Shown here one piece after another: positions 1 through 7,363 of a stretch of DNA of 64,000 nucleotides. The position numbers and the translations under genes are program-made. Source of the DNA: Amycolatopsis alba DSM 44262 (lineage in GTDB: Bacteria; Actinomycetota; Actinomycetes; Mycobacteriales; Pseudonocardiaceae). Position 1 is the first letter of the stretch. Every line of letters begins with the position of its first letter. The stretch is taken from the NCBI RefSeq assembly GCF_000384215.1, contig NZ_KB913032.1, positions 4,233,665 to 4,297,664 of the forward strand, read 5' to 3'. The notes under the pieces were generated by a model. That model worked only from the letters and a program-made list of their open reading frames with translations, searched no databases and was not told the DNA's origin.

Positions 1-269
1 ACGTCGCCGAGGACGGGCATTGGGTGACCCTGCGGAACCCGGAGGGCGGCGCGCGGTTCTCGTTCCAGCGCGTGCCGGACTACCGGCCGCCCGCTTGGCC
101 GTCCGCGGAGAACCCGCAGCAGGCGCACGTCGATCTCGACGTCACCGACCTGGAAGCCGCTCACGAGCGTGCGCTGGCCATCGGCGCGAAGCTGCTCGAC
201 GACGGCCCGGAGACCTTCAGGGTGTACGCGGATCCGGCCGGGCACCCGTTTTGCCTGTGCGCCTGCTGA
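1..269 (+). CDS. VOC (glyoxalase-like) family protein, C-terminal part
   Basis: The reading frame is open from the window edge, so the start lies upstream. About 88 C-terminal residues are visible. They carry the pattern of the second half of an actinobacterial glyoxalase-like (vicinal oxygen chelate) protein: an SFQRVPDYRPP-type loop, a run resembling HVDLDVTDLE that opens the second beta-alpha-beta unit, and the ending VYADPAGHPFCLC. This superfamily includes metal-dependent dioxygenases and resistance proteins, and many members have no known substrate. The metal ligands cannot be judged without the N-terminal half. The role is therefore unassigned. Confidence 0.8.
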   Translation, partial: VAEDGHWVTLRNPEGGARFSFQRVPDYRPPAWPSAENPQQAHVDLDVTDLEAAHERALAIGAKLLDDGPETFRVYADPAGHPFCLCAC

Positions 270-302
270 CCTCGGGCCCGAAAAATGCGTAATCTCTGAT
301 AC

Positions 303-674
303 GTGATTTGTCCGAAGTGTCAGAACGCCATGAAGACCGTCGACAAGAACGGCATCCACATCGACCAGTGCCAGGGATGCCGCGGCATCTTCCTGGACAG
401 GGGCGAGCTGGAGGCCATCGCCGGTGCCGAGAACTCGTACTACGGCGGGCACCAGCCTCCGCCGTATCAGGGAGGTGGGCACGCGCCGGCGCCGCACTAC
501 GGCCGTCCGGACTCCCCGCGACCGCATCGCGGCGGGTACGCGGACTCGCCGAAGGGCTACCGGGGCGGTTACGCCGACTCGCCCAAGGGATACCGCGGTG
601 GCTACGCGGACTCGCCGCACGGGTACGGCCACAAGCGTCGTAAGGGCGGCTTCCTCGAGGGTCTCTTCGACTGA
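303..674 (+). CDS. zf-TFIIB domain zinc-ribbon protein with tandem YADSP repeats
   Basis: This 123-residue protein opens with a TFIIB-type zinc ribbon. Cysteines C3 and C6 (CPKC) and C23 and C26 (CQGC) would bind one zinc, and the motif GIFLDRGELEAI is typical of the family. The rest is low complexity: Gly, Tyr, Pro and His rich, with three 11-residue repeats (RGGYADSPxGY), ending in a basic patch and the tail GFLEGLFD. The start is GTG with no clear ribosome binding site. A possible -10 box (TAATCT, 290-295) sits 7 bases upstream, so a leaderless transcript is plausible. It is 2 bases from the next zinc-ribbon gene, which suggests one operon. Its function is unknown. Confidence 0.8.
   Translation: MICPKCQNAMKTVDKNGIHIDQCQGCRGIFLDRGELEAIAGAENSYYGGHQPPPYQGGGHAPAPHYGRPDSPRPHRGGYADSPKGYRGGYADSPKGYRGGYADSPHGYGHKRRKGGFLEGLFD
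528..626 (+). repeat. Three 33-bp in-frame tandem repeats
   Basis: Three consecutive 33-base units (528-560, 561-593, 594-626) encode RGGYADSPKGY, RGGYADSPKGY and RGGYADSPHGY. The units differ mostly at third codon positions, so the repeat is maintained as protein sequence rather than being a fresh DNA duplication. Confidence 0.9.
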
Positions 675-676
675 CC

Positions 677-1351
677 GTGGTCCTCGATCTCAAGATCTGC
701 CCGGCCTGCGGTGATCGCGCCGAACGGCCACGAGTCGAGAGCGGGCTGCTGGTGTGCGCGGAATGCGCGCACCGGTGGCCGTTCCGGCGGCTGCCGCTGC
801 TCGCGCTGACCGGGCCGAGCGGGGCGGGCAAGTCGACGGTCGGGCCGCTGCTGGCGCGTCGTCTCGGCGACCTCGCGCTCGTGGTCGAGCAGGACGTGCT
901 GTGGACCGGGGCGTTGCGCGACGACGTCCCCGGACATCCCGCGTTCCGCTCGACCTGGCTGCGGATGGCGGCGATGCTGCACCAGAACGGGCGGCCGGTC
1001 GTGCTCTGCGGCACTGTCGCGCCGCCCGAGTTCGAGCGGCTGCCCGAGCGCGTCTTCTTCTCCGGCATCCACTATCTGGCGCTCGTCAGCGAGCCCGAAG
1101 CCCTGCGCAAACGCTTGCTGGCGCGCCCGGCCTGGCGCGAGTGGGACGAGGAACGGGTCGAGGAGATGCTGGAGTTCAACGACTGGCTGCGCCGGGAAGC
1201 GCCGTCGATGGATCCGCCGGTCGAGCTGTTCGACACCACCCGCATCCCGGTGGACGCCGCCGTCGACCACGTCGAGTCGTGGGTGCGGCGCCTGCTTCAA
1301 GGGCAGAGCGGCCAGGTGCGGCCATCGGGCGAGTCGAGCCAGATCACCTGA
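677..1351 (+). CDS. Zinc-ribbon plus P-loop kinase-like ATPase
   Basis: This 224-residue protein has two parts. Residues 8-30 form a short zinc ribbon with CPAC and CAEC pairs (C8, C11, C27, C30). From residue 41 comes a shikimate/adenylate-kinase-like P-loop fold with Walker A GPSGAGKST (about 46-54), then a HQNGRPVVLCGT strand and LRKRLLARPAWREW, which resembles the lid and arginine region of small-molecule kinases. The start GTG lies 2 bases after the upstream zinc-ribbon gene, so the two are probably co-transcribed. The 3' end overlaps the convergent methyltransferase gene by 55 bases. The kinase fold is clear from the motifs, but the substrate is unknown. Confidence 0.75.
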   Translation: MVLDLKICPACGDRAERPRVESGLLVCAECAHRWPFRRLPLLALTGPSGAGKSTVGPLLARRLGDLALVVEQDVLWTGALRDDVPGHPAFRSTWLRMAAMLHQNGRPVVLCGTVAPPEFERLPERVFFSGIHYLALVSEPEALRKRLLARPAWREWDEERVEEMLEFNDWLRREAPSMDPPVELFDTTRIPVDAAVDHVESWVRRLLQGQSGQVRPSGESSQIT

Positions 1352-2427
1352 TCCTCGCCGTCGAGGCTGAGCCCGAACCGGTCCCGCCACGGCTGACCGA
1401 GTTCCAGCCATTCCTCGTGGGCGCGTTCGACGTTCGCCCACAGCCGCCGCGGGCCGCCTTCGGCCACTTCGAACTCGCCGCCGGTCTGCCGATGCCGTAC
1501 CCATGAGCCGTCCGGATGGACCAGTGCGGTGCGCTGGCCTTCCCGCAACGCCGTCACGCCAGGGAGCTGGAGCCCGGCGAAGAACTCGAAGCGGCTGCGG
1601 ACTTCGGTGATCACGCCCAGCGGCAGCGGTGTCGGCCGCCAGGCGATGTCGCCGTCCGGCATCTTCGACGGCCTGAACCGGTGTGCGCGCAGCGGCATGA
1701 AGCGACCGTCGCGCGCCAGCACGCGTCCGTGGCCCGTCGCGCCCTCGCCCGCGACGATGCGGACCAGCCCGCCGCCGATCGGCCGGTTCAGCGTGGTGAC
1801 GATCAAACCGCCCGGCACCGTCTGTTCCAGCCACGCGGGCGGGATCGACGACACCGAACACGTGCAGATCACCCGGTCGTAGAGCACGCCCGCCGGGAAG
1901 CCCTGAGCGCCGTCGGCAGCGGCGCACGAGGGCGCGTACCCCGCCTCCGCGAGCCGCTTGCGGGCGGCGTCGACCAGTTCCGGGTCGATGTCCACTGTGT
2001 ACACGAGCCCGGAGCCGAGCCGCTGGCACAGCAGGGCGGCGTTGTAGCCGGTGCCCGTGCCGATCTCCAGTACACGGTGCCCGTCCGCGACCCGGAGCTC
2101 TTCGAGCATGATCGCCATGATCGACGGCTGGCTGGACGAACTCGTCGGCGTCCCCGGCTGCGCGCCGAGATAGCGCGCCCGTTCCCAGAGCCCGGAATCG
2201 TCGTCGAGCTGGATGACCAGCACGTCGGGGGAGTAAACGCGGTTGAGCCAGCCTTCGTCGCCGTGCTCCATCGCGGCCCAGCCGTTGGCCGCCGGCACGA
2301 AGAACCGCGGCAGGAAGACATGCCTCGGCACGGTGCGGAACGCGGTCATCCAGCGCGCGTCGTGCAGTACGCCCTCGCCGAGCAGATGCTCGACGAGTCG
2401 CCGCCGCAGCCGCGTCGCGTTCGACAT
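1297..2427 (-). CDS. Protein-L-isoaspartate O-methyltransferase-like SAM methyltransferase
   Basis: The protein is 376 residues from ATG at 2427. A longer frame upstream is Cys-rich and not protein-like, so the internal ATG (MSNATRLRRRL) is preferred. The N-terminal half resembles the PCMT family: WMTAFRTVPRHVFLP, then SSQPSIMAIMLEEL, then SAM motif I VLEIGTGTGYNAALL and YTVDID. The C-terminal 170 residues are an extra domain. PCMT enzymes repair isoaspartyl residues. Long forms with an extra domain also occur as maturases of graspetide-type peptides, but no ATP-grasp gene or precursor peptide is nearby. The gene is divergent from the XRE regulator, so the 110-base gap probably holds both promoters. 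Confidence 0.75.
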   Translation of the reverse strand: MSNATRLRRRLVEHLLGEGVLHDARWMTAFRTVPRHVFLPRFFVPAANGWAAMEHGDEGWLNRVYSPDVLVIQLDDDSGLWERARYLGAQPGTPTSSSSQPSIMAIMLEELRVADGHRVLEIGTGTGYNAALLCQRLGSGLVYTVDIDPELVDAARKRLAEAGYAPSCAAADGAQGFPAGVLYDRVICTCSVSSIPPAWLEQTVPGGLIVTTLNRPIGGGLVRIVAGEGATGHGRVLARDGRFMPLRAHRFRPSKMPDGDIAWRPTPLPLGVITEVRSRFEFFAGLQLPGVTALREGQRTALVHPDGSWVRHRQTGGEFEVAEGGPRRLWANVERAHEEWLELGQPWRDRFGLSLDGEDQVIWLDSPDGRTWPLCP

Positions 2428-2467
2428 CCCTCCACGGTAGCGGGGTGAGCACCAACACACCCGATGG

Positions 2468-2511
2468 TTGCAAGCAGAGTGCTTGCAATAGCTAGCACTC
2501 GCGCGTAGCGT
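2468..2511 (+). promoter_or_regulatory. Promoter of the XRE-hbhA operon with overlapping palindromic operator
   Basis: A perfect 9-3-9 palindrome (TTGCAAGCA, GAG, TGCTTGCAA) covers 2468-2488. Its right end supplies a -35 box TTGCAA (2483-2488), followed by a 17-base spacer and a -10 box TAGCGT (2506-2511). The ribosome binding site AGGAGG (2525-2530) lies 6 bases before the ATG at 2537. A dyad overlapping the -35 box is where a repressor such as the XRE protein encoded next would bind. Autoregulation is inferred, not shown. Confidence 0.6.
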
Positions 2512-2536
2512 TGAAGACGTCGCGAGGAGGTGACCG

Positions 2537-2983
2537 ATGTCAGACACCAACCGGGATCAGCCCGCATCGGGCGGACCGATGGAGAAGGTCGCGGACATCG
2601 CTTCCGACATCGGCGAGTACATCCGCCAGCAGCGCAGCAACGCGAAGATCTCCTTGCGGCAGCTGTCGAAACTCGCCGGCGTTTCCAATCCGTACCTGAG
2701 CCAGATCGAGCGCGGGGTCCGCAAACCCAGCGCGGAGATCCTGCAGCAGATCGCCAAGGGCCTGCGAATCTCGGCCGAGGCGCTCTACGTGCAAGCGGGA
2801 ATCCTCGATCTGCCGACAGGCGGCCCGGTCGGCGACGCGATCCGCGCCGACACCGAGCTGACCGAACGGCAGAAGCAGGTCCTGCTCGACGTCTACGAAT
2901 CGTTCCGCCGCGAGAACGCCGCCGCGAAACCGGCGCAGGCGACCACCCCAGATCAAGCCGCAGACACCAAGGAGTCAGCATGA
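2537..2983 (+). CDS. XRE-family helix-turn-helix regulator upstream of hbhA
   Basis: This 148-residue protein has an XRE (Cro/CI-type) DNA-binding domain at about residues 25-85: IGEYIRQQRSNAKISLRQL, then LAGVSNPYLSQIERGVRKPS, a canonical helix-turn-helix, and a Pro/Ala-rich tail. It has a strong ribosome binding site and ends in an ATGA overlap with the hbhA-like gene, so the two are translationally coupled. The same pair is adjacent in mycobacteria (Rv0474-Rv0475). It most likely controls its own operon through the palindrome at 2468-2488. Confidence 0.9.
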   Translation: MSDTNRDQPASGGPMEKVADIASDIGEYIRQQRSNAKISLRQLSKLAGVSNPYLSQIERGVRKPSAEILQQIAKGLRISAEALYVQAGILDLPTGGPVGDAIRADTELTERQKQVLLDVYESFRRENAAAKPAQATTPDQAADTKESA

Positions 2984-3657
2984 CCACGGCCACCAAGACC
3001 GAACGCAAGCACACCGCCCTCGACCAGGTCCGCACCCCGCTGCTGGCCGCGCTGGGCGCCGGAAACCTGGCGGGCCAGGCCGTCGTCGACGCCGTGTCGA
3101 AGGCCAAGGAGCGCGTCGTCGAGAGCGGCGAAGCGGCTCGCAAGAACATCGAGGAGCTTCCGCACGACGTCGAGGGCATCCGCGAGAAGCTGGACCCGGC
3201 CGAGCTGCGCAAGGTCATCGACGAGTACACCGAAGCCGCGCTGAAGCTGTACAACAAGCTGGCCGAGTCCGGCGAGCAGGCGTGGGACAAGTTCGCCGCG
3301 CAGCCGCAGGTCAAGAAGACCATCGAGCAGATCGAAGAGGCGCTGAGCACCGCGCAGGACCGCGTCGAAGACGTGACCACCGACGCCCGTGAGCGCATCG
3401 ACACCGTGCTCGGCAAGGTCACCAAGGGCACCCGCTCGGTGGGCGAGAAGACCGCCCGCAAGGTGACCGAGGTCGCGGGCGAGATCGCCGACGAGGTCGA
3501 GGAGATCGGCGACGACCTCGCGCACGAGACCCGCTCGGCTTCGCGCAAGGTCGCCAACAAGACCGCGCCGAAGACCACCTCCCCGGCCCCGCGTCGCACC
3601 ACCACCAGCCCTGCCGCCAAGAAGCCGGCCACCGCGCCGAAGACGACCGACAAGTAA
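2980..3657 (+). CDS. hbhA: HbhA-like heparin-binding hemagglutinin homologue
   Basis: The protein has 225 residues and starts at ATG 2980, inside the stop of the preceding gene and after an AGGAG site. The N-terminal 160 residues are a long amphipathic coiled coil (for example LAGQAVVDAVSKAKERVVES) with no signal peptide. The tail is Lys/Pro/Ala/Thr rich and ends AKKPATAPKTTDK. This is the architecture of mycobacterial HbhA, a surface adhesin that binds heparan sulfate through its Lys-rich tail. The lysine repeats here are weaker than in mycobacteria. In a soil organism a role in cell-surface or lipid organisation is more likely than host adhesion. The terminator at 3678-3704 ends the operon. 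Confidence 0.8.
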   Translation: MTTATKTERKHTALDQVRTPLLAALGAGNLAGQAVVDAVSKAKERVVESGEAARKNIEELPHDVEGIREKLDPAELRKVIDEYTEAALKLYNKLAESGEQAWDKFAAQPQVKKTIEQIEEALSTAQDRVEDVTTDARERIDTVLGKVTKGTRSVGEKTARKVTEVAGEIADEVEEIGDDLAHETRSASRKVANKTAPKTTSPAPRRTTTSPAAKKPATAPKTTDK

Positions 3658-3677
3658 GGTCCGCGTGAACTCCCTGG

Positions 3678-3704
3678 CCCCTGGCACCGCTCCGGTGCCA
3701 GGGG
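3678..3704 (+). terminator. Hairpin after hbhA
   Basis: A perfect 11-bp stem (CCCCTGGCACC, 5-base loop, GGTGCCAGGGG) begins 20 bases after the hbhA stop. No T-tract follows, as is usual for high-GC actinomycete terminators. Confidence 0.75.
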
Positions 3705-3741
3705 TCGGGGGCATTCGCCCGGTTTGACGTAAGCTGACTTC

Positions 3742-4035
3742 GTGTTCGTTGCCGACTGGATCCTCATCGCCATCCATTGGGGCGGCGCACTGACGGGGCT
3801 ATTCGCTTTCGTGCATGCGCTGCTCCAGCGCTCGGACGCGTATTCGGCCGCCGATCGGAAGACCAAACCCATCTGGATGCTCATCACCGGCGGGGCCACC
3901 GTCGTGATGACCCTCTTCAAGTTCTACGGCGGCGGCATGATCCTGTGGCTGCCCGCCCTGGTCGCGGTCCTGGTCTACCTCGTCGACGTCCGGCCCAAGC
4001 TCATCGAGGTGCAGCGCGGCGGCCGCAATTGGTGA
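3742..4035 (+). CDS. DUF2516 small membrane protein
   Basis: This 97-residue protein has three hydrophobic segments (about 5-28, 46-62, 67-85) and ends in a charged tail, VDVRPKLIEVQRGGRNW. It matches the DUF2516 family, whose mycobacterial member Rv0476 also follows hbhA. The start is GTG and no soluble domain is present. The function is unknown. It may have its own promoter because a terminator-like hairpin separates it from hbhA. Confidence 0.85.
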   Translation: MFVADWILIAIHWGGALTGLFAFVHALLQRSDAYSAADRKTKPIWMLITGGATVVMTLFKFYGGGMILWLPALVAVLVYLVDVRPKLIEVQRGGRNW

Positions 4036-4048
4036 CTATCGTGGCGAC

Positions 4049-4603
4049 GTGACTACCTGGACCATCGCCGGAAGCCTCACCGTCGTCCCCGCCCTCTCCC
4101 GGACGGACCTGCTCGCCGAGCCCGTCGCCAAGGCGCTCGCCGCCCTTCCCGATCCGGACGCCGTCGGCGTCGTCGAGATCGACGCCGAACTGGCCGACAC
4201 TGCCGCCTTCTGCGAGGCGTACGGCTCACCGCTCTCCGCGTCCGCGAACTGTGTCGTGGTCTCCGGCAAACGCGCCGGCGAGGTCCGCTTCGCCGCCGCG
4301 ATGATCCTCGCCACCACCCGCGCCGACGTGAACGGCGTGATCAAACGCCGTCTCGACGTCCGCAAGGCGTCCTTCGCCCCGATGGACGAGGCCGTCTCGC
4401 TCACCGGCATGGAGTACGGCGGCATCACGCCGGTCGGCCTGCCGGAGGCCTGGCCGATCCTCGTCGACCAGCGCGTCGCCGACGAACCCGAACTGGTCAT
4501 CGGAAGCGGTGTCCGCGGCGGCAAACTGCTGATCCCCGGCCCGGTCCTCGCCTCGCTGCCCGGCGCCGAGGTGATCGACGGGCTCGCCCGTCCCGTCGAG
4601 TGA
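4049..4603 (+). CDS. YbaK/EbsC-type aminoacyl-tRNA deacylase domain protein
   Basis: This 184-residue protein starts with GTG, 13 bases after the DUF2516 gene. It fits the YbaK/ProX editing fold: CVVVSGKRAGEVRFAAAMI near the middle, VNGVIKRRLDVRKASFAP, and EYGGITPVGLPEAWPILVD, which corresponds to the conserved GGxxPxG segment of the family. Stand-alone members hydrolyse mischarged tRNA such as Cys-tRNA(Pro) or Ala-tRNA(Pro). The stop overlaps the next gene's GTG start by 4 bases, so its output is tied to the ammonia-lyase-like protein. The amino acid specificity cannot be read from the sequence. Confidence 0.8.
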   Translation: MTTWTIAGSLTVVPALSRTDLLAEPVAKALAALPDPDAVGVVEIDAELADTAAFCEAYGSPLSASANCVVVSGKRAGEVRFAAAMILATTRADVNGVIKRRLDVRKASFAPMDEAVSLTGMEYGGITPVGLPEAWPILVDQRVADEPELVIGSGVRGGKLLIPGPVLASLPGAEVIDGLARPVE

Positions 4604-6021
4604 GGCTGTCCACAAAGGACTTCGAGCTGGCCTTGGCCTTCGAGGCCGAGTCCATCGAGCTCGACCCCGTGCTGCTGGCGACGCTGGGGGAGAACCGCGC
4701 CCGCGTCCTCGGCGCGCTGACCGATCGCCCCGTCTACGGCGTGAACACCGGCATGGGGCGGCTCGCGGGAGTCGCTTCGCCCGCGTCGAGCGCGCATCAG
4801 CGGAACCTGCTGATCGGCCGTGCCGTCGGCGGGCCGCCCTGGCTCTCGGCGGAGGAGGTGCGCTGGCTGCTGCTGGTGCGCTTGCGGGATCTGCTCGCGC
4901 CGGAGGCGGGCGCGAGCCCGGAACTGGTGACGTTCCTCGTCGACCGGCTGAACGAGGGATTCACGCCCGCCGTGCCGAGGACGGGGCTGGGCAGCGCCGG
5001 CGAGATCATCCCGCTGGCGCATGCCTTCCAGACCTTCCTCGGCGTCGGGACCGTGCTGGTGGGCGGCGTCGAGACACCCGCGTCGGAGGTGCTGGCGAAG
5101 CCGTACGAGCCGGGCCTCAAGGAGGGTGCGACCCTCATCCAGGGCTCGCCGCTGGCCGAGACACTCGCCGCCTTCGCACTCACCGAGGTCCGGCGGCTCG
5201 GGGAGCTGCAGACGCTGGCCGCGGCGATCGCGATCGACGTTCTCGGTGCGCCGCAAGCGGTCTACCGTCCCGCGCTGGCGGGAGACGATCAGGTTCTCCG
5301 TTCGGTCCTGCTCGAAGTGAGCGGACTGATCCGCGGCTCCGCCGAACGGCCGGAGGTCGTGCAAGCGCCCGTTTCCGTCCGGGTCGCTCCGCGGGCGATC
5401 GCCCATCTGGAGAGGGTTTCCGGTGAGCTCGACGAGGCGGTGCGCCGCTCGATGCCGACCGACTCCCCGGCGTTCCTCGATGGCGGATTCGTGTCCACGA
5501 CGGGTTTCCACGCCGTCGAACTCGGGCTGCGGATGGACGCGGTGACGGCGGCGCTGGTCCATCTCGGCGAGGTGAGCGTCCAGCGGACGCACCGGCTGCT
5601 GGACGAGCGATTCAGCGGTCTGCCCGCCCAGCTGGCGGCGGATCCGGGGCCGCAGGCGGGACTGGTACCGCTGCACAAACGCGCGGTGGGGGAGTTGCAC
5701 GCGCTGCGGCGGCTGGCCACACCGGCGACGTTGGGCTCCGTCGACACTTCCGCCGGGCAGGAGGACGTGCAGGCGTTCGCGTGGGCGGCGGGGAATCAGC
5801 TTCGTGACGCTTGCGCGCGGATGTCCGCCATTACGGCCTGCGAGCTGATCACGGGCGCACAGGCGCGGTGGCTGGCGTCCGGCGAGGGAGCGCCCGGACT
5901 CCGGGCGGCGTACTCGCGGCTACGGGAGTTGGTGCCGCCGGTCGCCGTCGATCGGTCATTGGGGCCGGAAGTGACTGCTCTTGTCGCCGCGTTTTCCTCC
6001 GGCGGATTTGGGCCGTTCTGA
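4600..6021 (+). CDS. Aromatic amino acid ammonia-lyase-like protein with altered MIO triad
   Basis: This 473-residue protein has the histidine/phenylalanine ammonia-lyase fold: YGVNTGMGRL (Tyr46), GSAGEIIPLAHAFQTFLG, and GQEDVQAF (Glu388). In active enzymes an Ala-Ser-Gly triad cyclises to the MIO cofactor. The aligned residues here are Ser132-Ala133-Gly134, so the central serine is missing. Other sites also deviate: the LINGTQ asparagine is Gln181 (LIQGSP), QDxYSxRC reads QAPVSVRV, and GGNFHG reads STTGFHAV. The length is slightly below the usual 500-510. It is translationally coupled (GTGA) to the deacylase. It may be a non-lyase, a binding protein or a divergent enzyme; ordinary histidine degradation is unlikely. 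Confidence 0.8.
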   Translation: MRLSTKDFELALAFEAESIELDPVLLATLGENRARVLGALTDRPVYGVNTGMGRLAGVASPASSAHQRNLLIGRAVGGPPWLSAEEVRWLLLVRLRDLLAPEAGASPELVTFLVDRLNEGFTPAVPRTGLGSAGEIIPLAHAFQTFLGVGTVLVGGVETPASEVLAKPYEPGLKEGATLIQGSPLAETLAAFALTEVRRLGELQTLAAAIAIDVLGAPQAVYRPALAGDDQVLRSVLLEVSGLIRGSAERPEVVQAPVSVRVAPRAIAHLERVSGELDEAVRRSMPTDSPAFLDGGFVSTTGFHAVELGLRMDAVTAALVHLGEVSVQRTHRLLDERFSGLPAQLAADPGPQAGLVPLHKRAVGELHALRRLATPATLGSVDTSAGQEDVQAFAWAAGNQLRDACARMSAITACELITGAQARWLASGEGAPGLRAAYSRLRELVPPVAVDRSLGPEVTALVAAFSSGGFGPF

Positions 6022-6088
6022 CGGCGATTCCGACGTCGGCGCTCCCTTAATCTGGGCAGTCCACAGTGTTTATTGATTGGGGACACCC

Positions 6089-7363
6089 ATGAATTTTCGA
6101 AGACCTTGGCGCGTCGCGCTCATGATCTCCGCGGTGGTCTCGCTCGTTGCTCCGATGGTGAGCGTGGCACAAGCCGCCACCCTCGCGACACCTTGGGAGA
6201 TACTGCGGGAGTCACCACCGGGGGAGAATCTCCCGGCGGGCGTGGACCTGCGCACGGTTCCGGAAAAAGGTACCGCGGAACAGTCGCTCACCGACAAGAA
6301 CACGCCGGAGCCGGTCACCTTCGACGGATGTTATGTCAGTCGGCCTCCCGCGGACGGATACTTCAAGAATCGTTTTTCCACCTGTCAGATCACGCAATTG
6401 CATTATCAGCGGTACGCCTGCCCCGCGTCGGCCTGCCCGCTGATCGGCGAGGCGGTCGTGTACGTGGTCGTCACCCGGAACATGGTGCCTTCTCAGCGCC
6501 GCGTCGTCATCGGCCACCGGATACAATTCGCCGTCCTCCGCGGCCTTCCCGACACCACGCGGTTCGGCGCCGCCATGACGTGCGCCGCGAAGAACACCGG
6601 CGGGACCGCGGTCTGTGACGTGCCCGAAGCCAAGGTCACGAAGAGCATCGCGGAGTGGAAGGCCCGGCCCGTCGAGAACACCGTGTTCACCATGCGCGGC
6701 CAGGACGCCCCGGATCCCGCCGATCCGCCGGGGATCCGGGCCGAGAAGCGCGCTTGGTACAACCTCGGCCGGACCCTGTTCGTCGAGGGCGAGAACGGCA
6801 AGGTGCTGGACGCGCCGACCCTCTCGACCCAAGCGCGGTGCGACGTGGCCGATTACGTCCAAGGAAGCAAGTGTGTCTTCCCGAGGCCTGCCATGTTCTA
6901 CGTGGATCTTCACGATCCGGAGACCGCGGAATACGGGCGATTGGTGGCCGACGCGCTCCACGGCAGTGTCTCCAGCGTCTATCCGGGGAGACTGGAAGGC
7001 CATTACATTCCGGGGAATTTTTCCAACAGCAACGGGAAGCGCAACCACCCGATCACCCGGATCCACCACGACCAGGCGGCCTGGCAAGCCAACAAGCTGA
7101 TCGCCGAGCGGTACTGCCAGCAGCGGTGGGGCCCGAAGTGGCACCGCGACGCGAACGGGTGGCCCCGCGAGTGCGCTGTCTATCCGTTCAACAGCACGAA
7201 GGACGGGGCGGCCCTTTCGCCGGGCACTTCGGAGGGCTCGTCGTTCGCGGTCAACCCGGTCCTCGAGGGCGACTACCTGGCGATGGAGCGGAGCGTGAAC
7301 GACTTCCTCAGCAGGCACCACATCCTCGACGGTGACACCTACTGGGTCTGGATCCTCTACTAG
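6089..7363 (+). CDS. Secreted protein with NucA/NucB-like deoxyribonuclease domain
   Basis: The protein has 424 residues from ATG 6089. An upstream in-frame TTG is less likely. The signal peptide is clear: basic start MNFRRPWR, hydrophobic core, and VAQA-A cleavage near residue 29. The middle region (30-270) is unrecognised and contains several cysteines. The C-terminal part contains ECAVYPFNSTKDGA, EGSSFAVNPVLEGDY and ILDGDTYWVWI, resembling the CDEYPFAST...GA and GD-x-F/Y features of secreted NucA/NucB nucleases. Similar proteins degrade extracellular DNA in Bacillus and occur widely in actinomycetes. The nuclease call is from motif memory. The gene ends convergently, overlapping the ABC permease by 4 bases. 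Confidence 0.65.
   Translation: MNFRRPWRVALMISAVVSLVAPMVSVAQAATLATPWEILRESPPGENLPAGVDLRTVPEKGTAEQSLTDKNTPEPVTFDGCYVSRPPADGYFKNRFSTCQITQLHYQRYACPASACPLIGEAVVYVVVTRNMVPSQRRVVIGHRIQFAVLRGLPDTTRFGAAMTCAAKNTGGTAVCDVPEAKVTKSIAEWKARPVENTVFTMRGQDAPDPADPPGIRAEKRAWYNLGRTLFVEGENGKVLDAPTLSTQARCDVADYVQGSKCVFPRPAMFYVDLHDPETAEYGRLVADALHGSVSSVYPGRLEGHYIPGNFSNSNGKRNHPITRIHHDQAAWQANKLIAERYCQQRWGPKWHRDANGWPRECAVYPFNSTKDGAALSPGTSEGSSFAVNPVLEGDYLAMERSVNDFLSRHHILDGDTYWVWILY

Noticed and set aside
2475..2500. CIRCE-like heat-shock element (GAGTGCT ... AGCACTC)
   Set aside because: The half-sites are in the opposite orientation to CIRCE and overlap the better TTGCAAGCA palindrome.
4600..6021. Functional histidine ammonia-lyase (hutH)
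   Set aside because: The MIO serine is absent and other active-site residues differ, and no hut genes are nearby.
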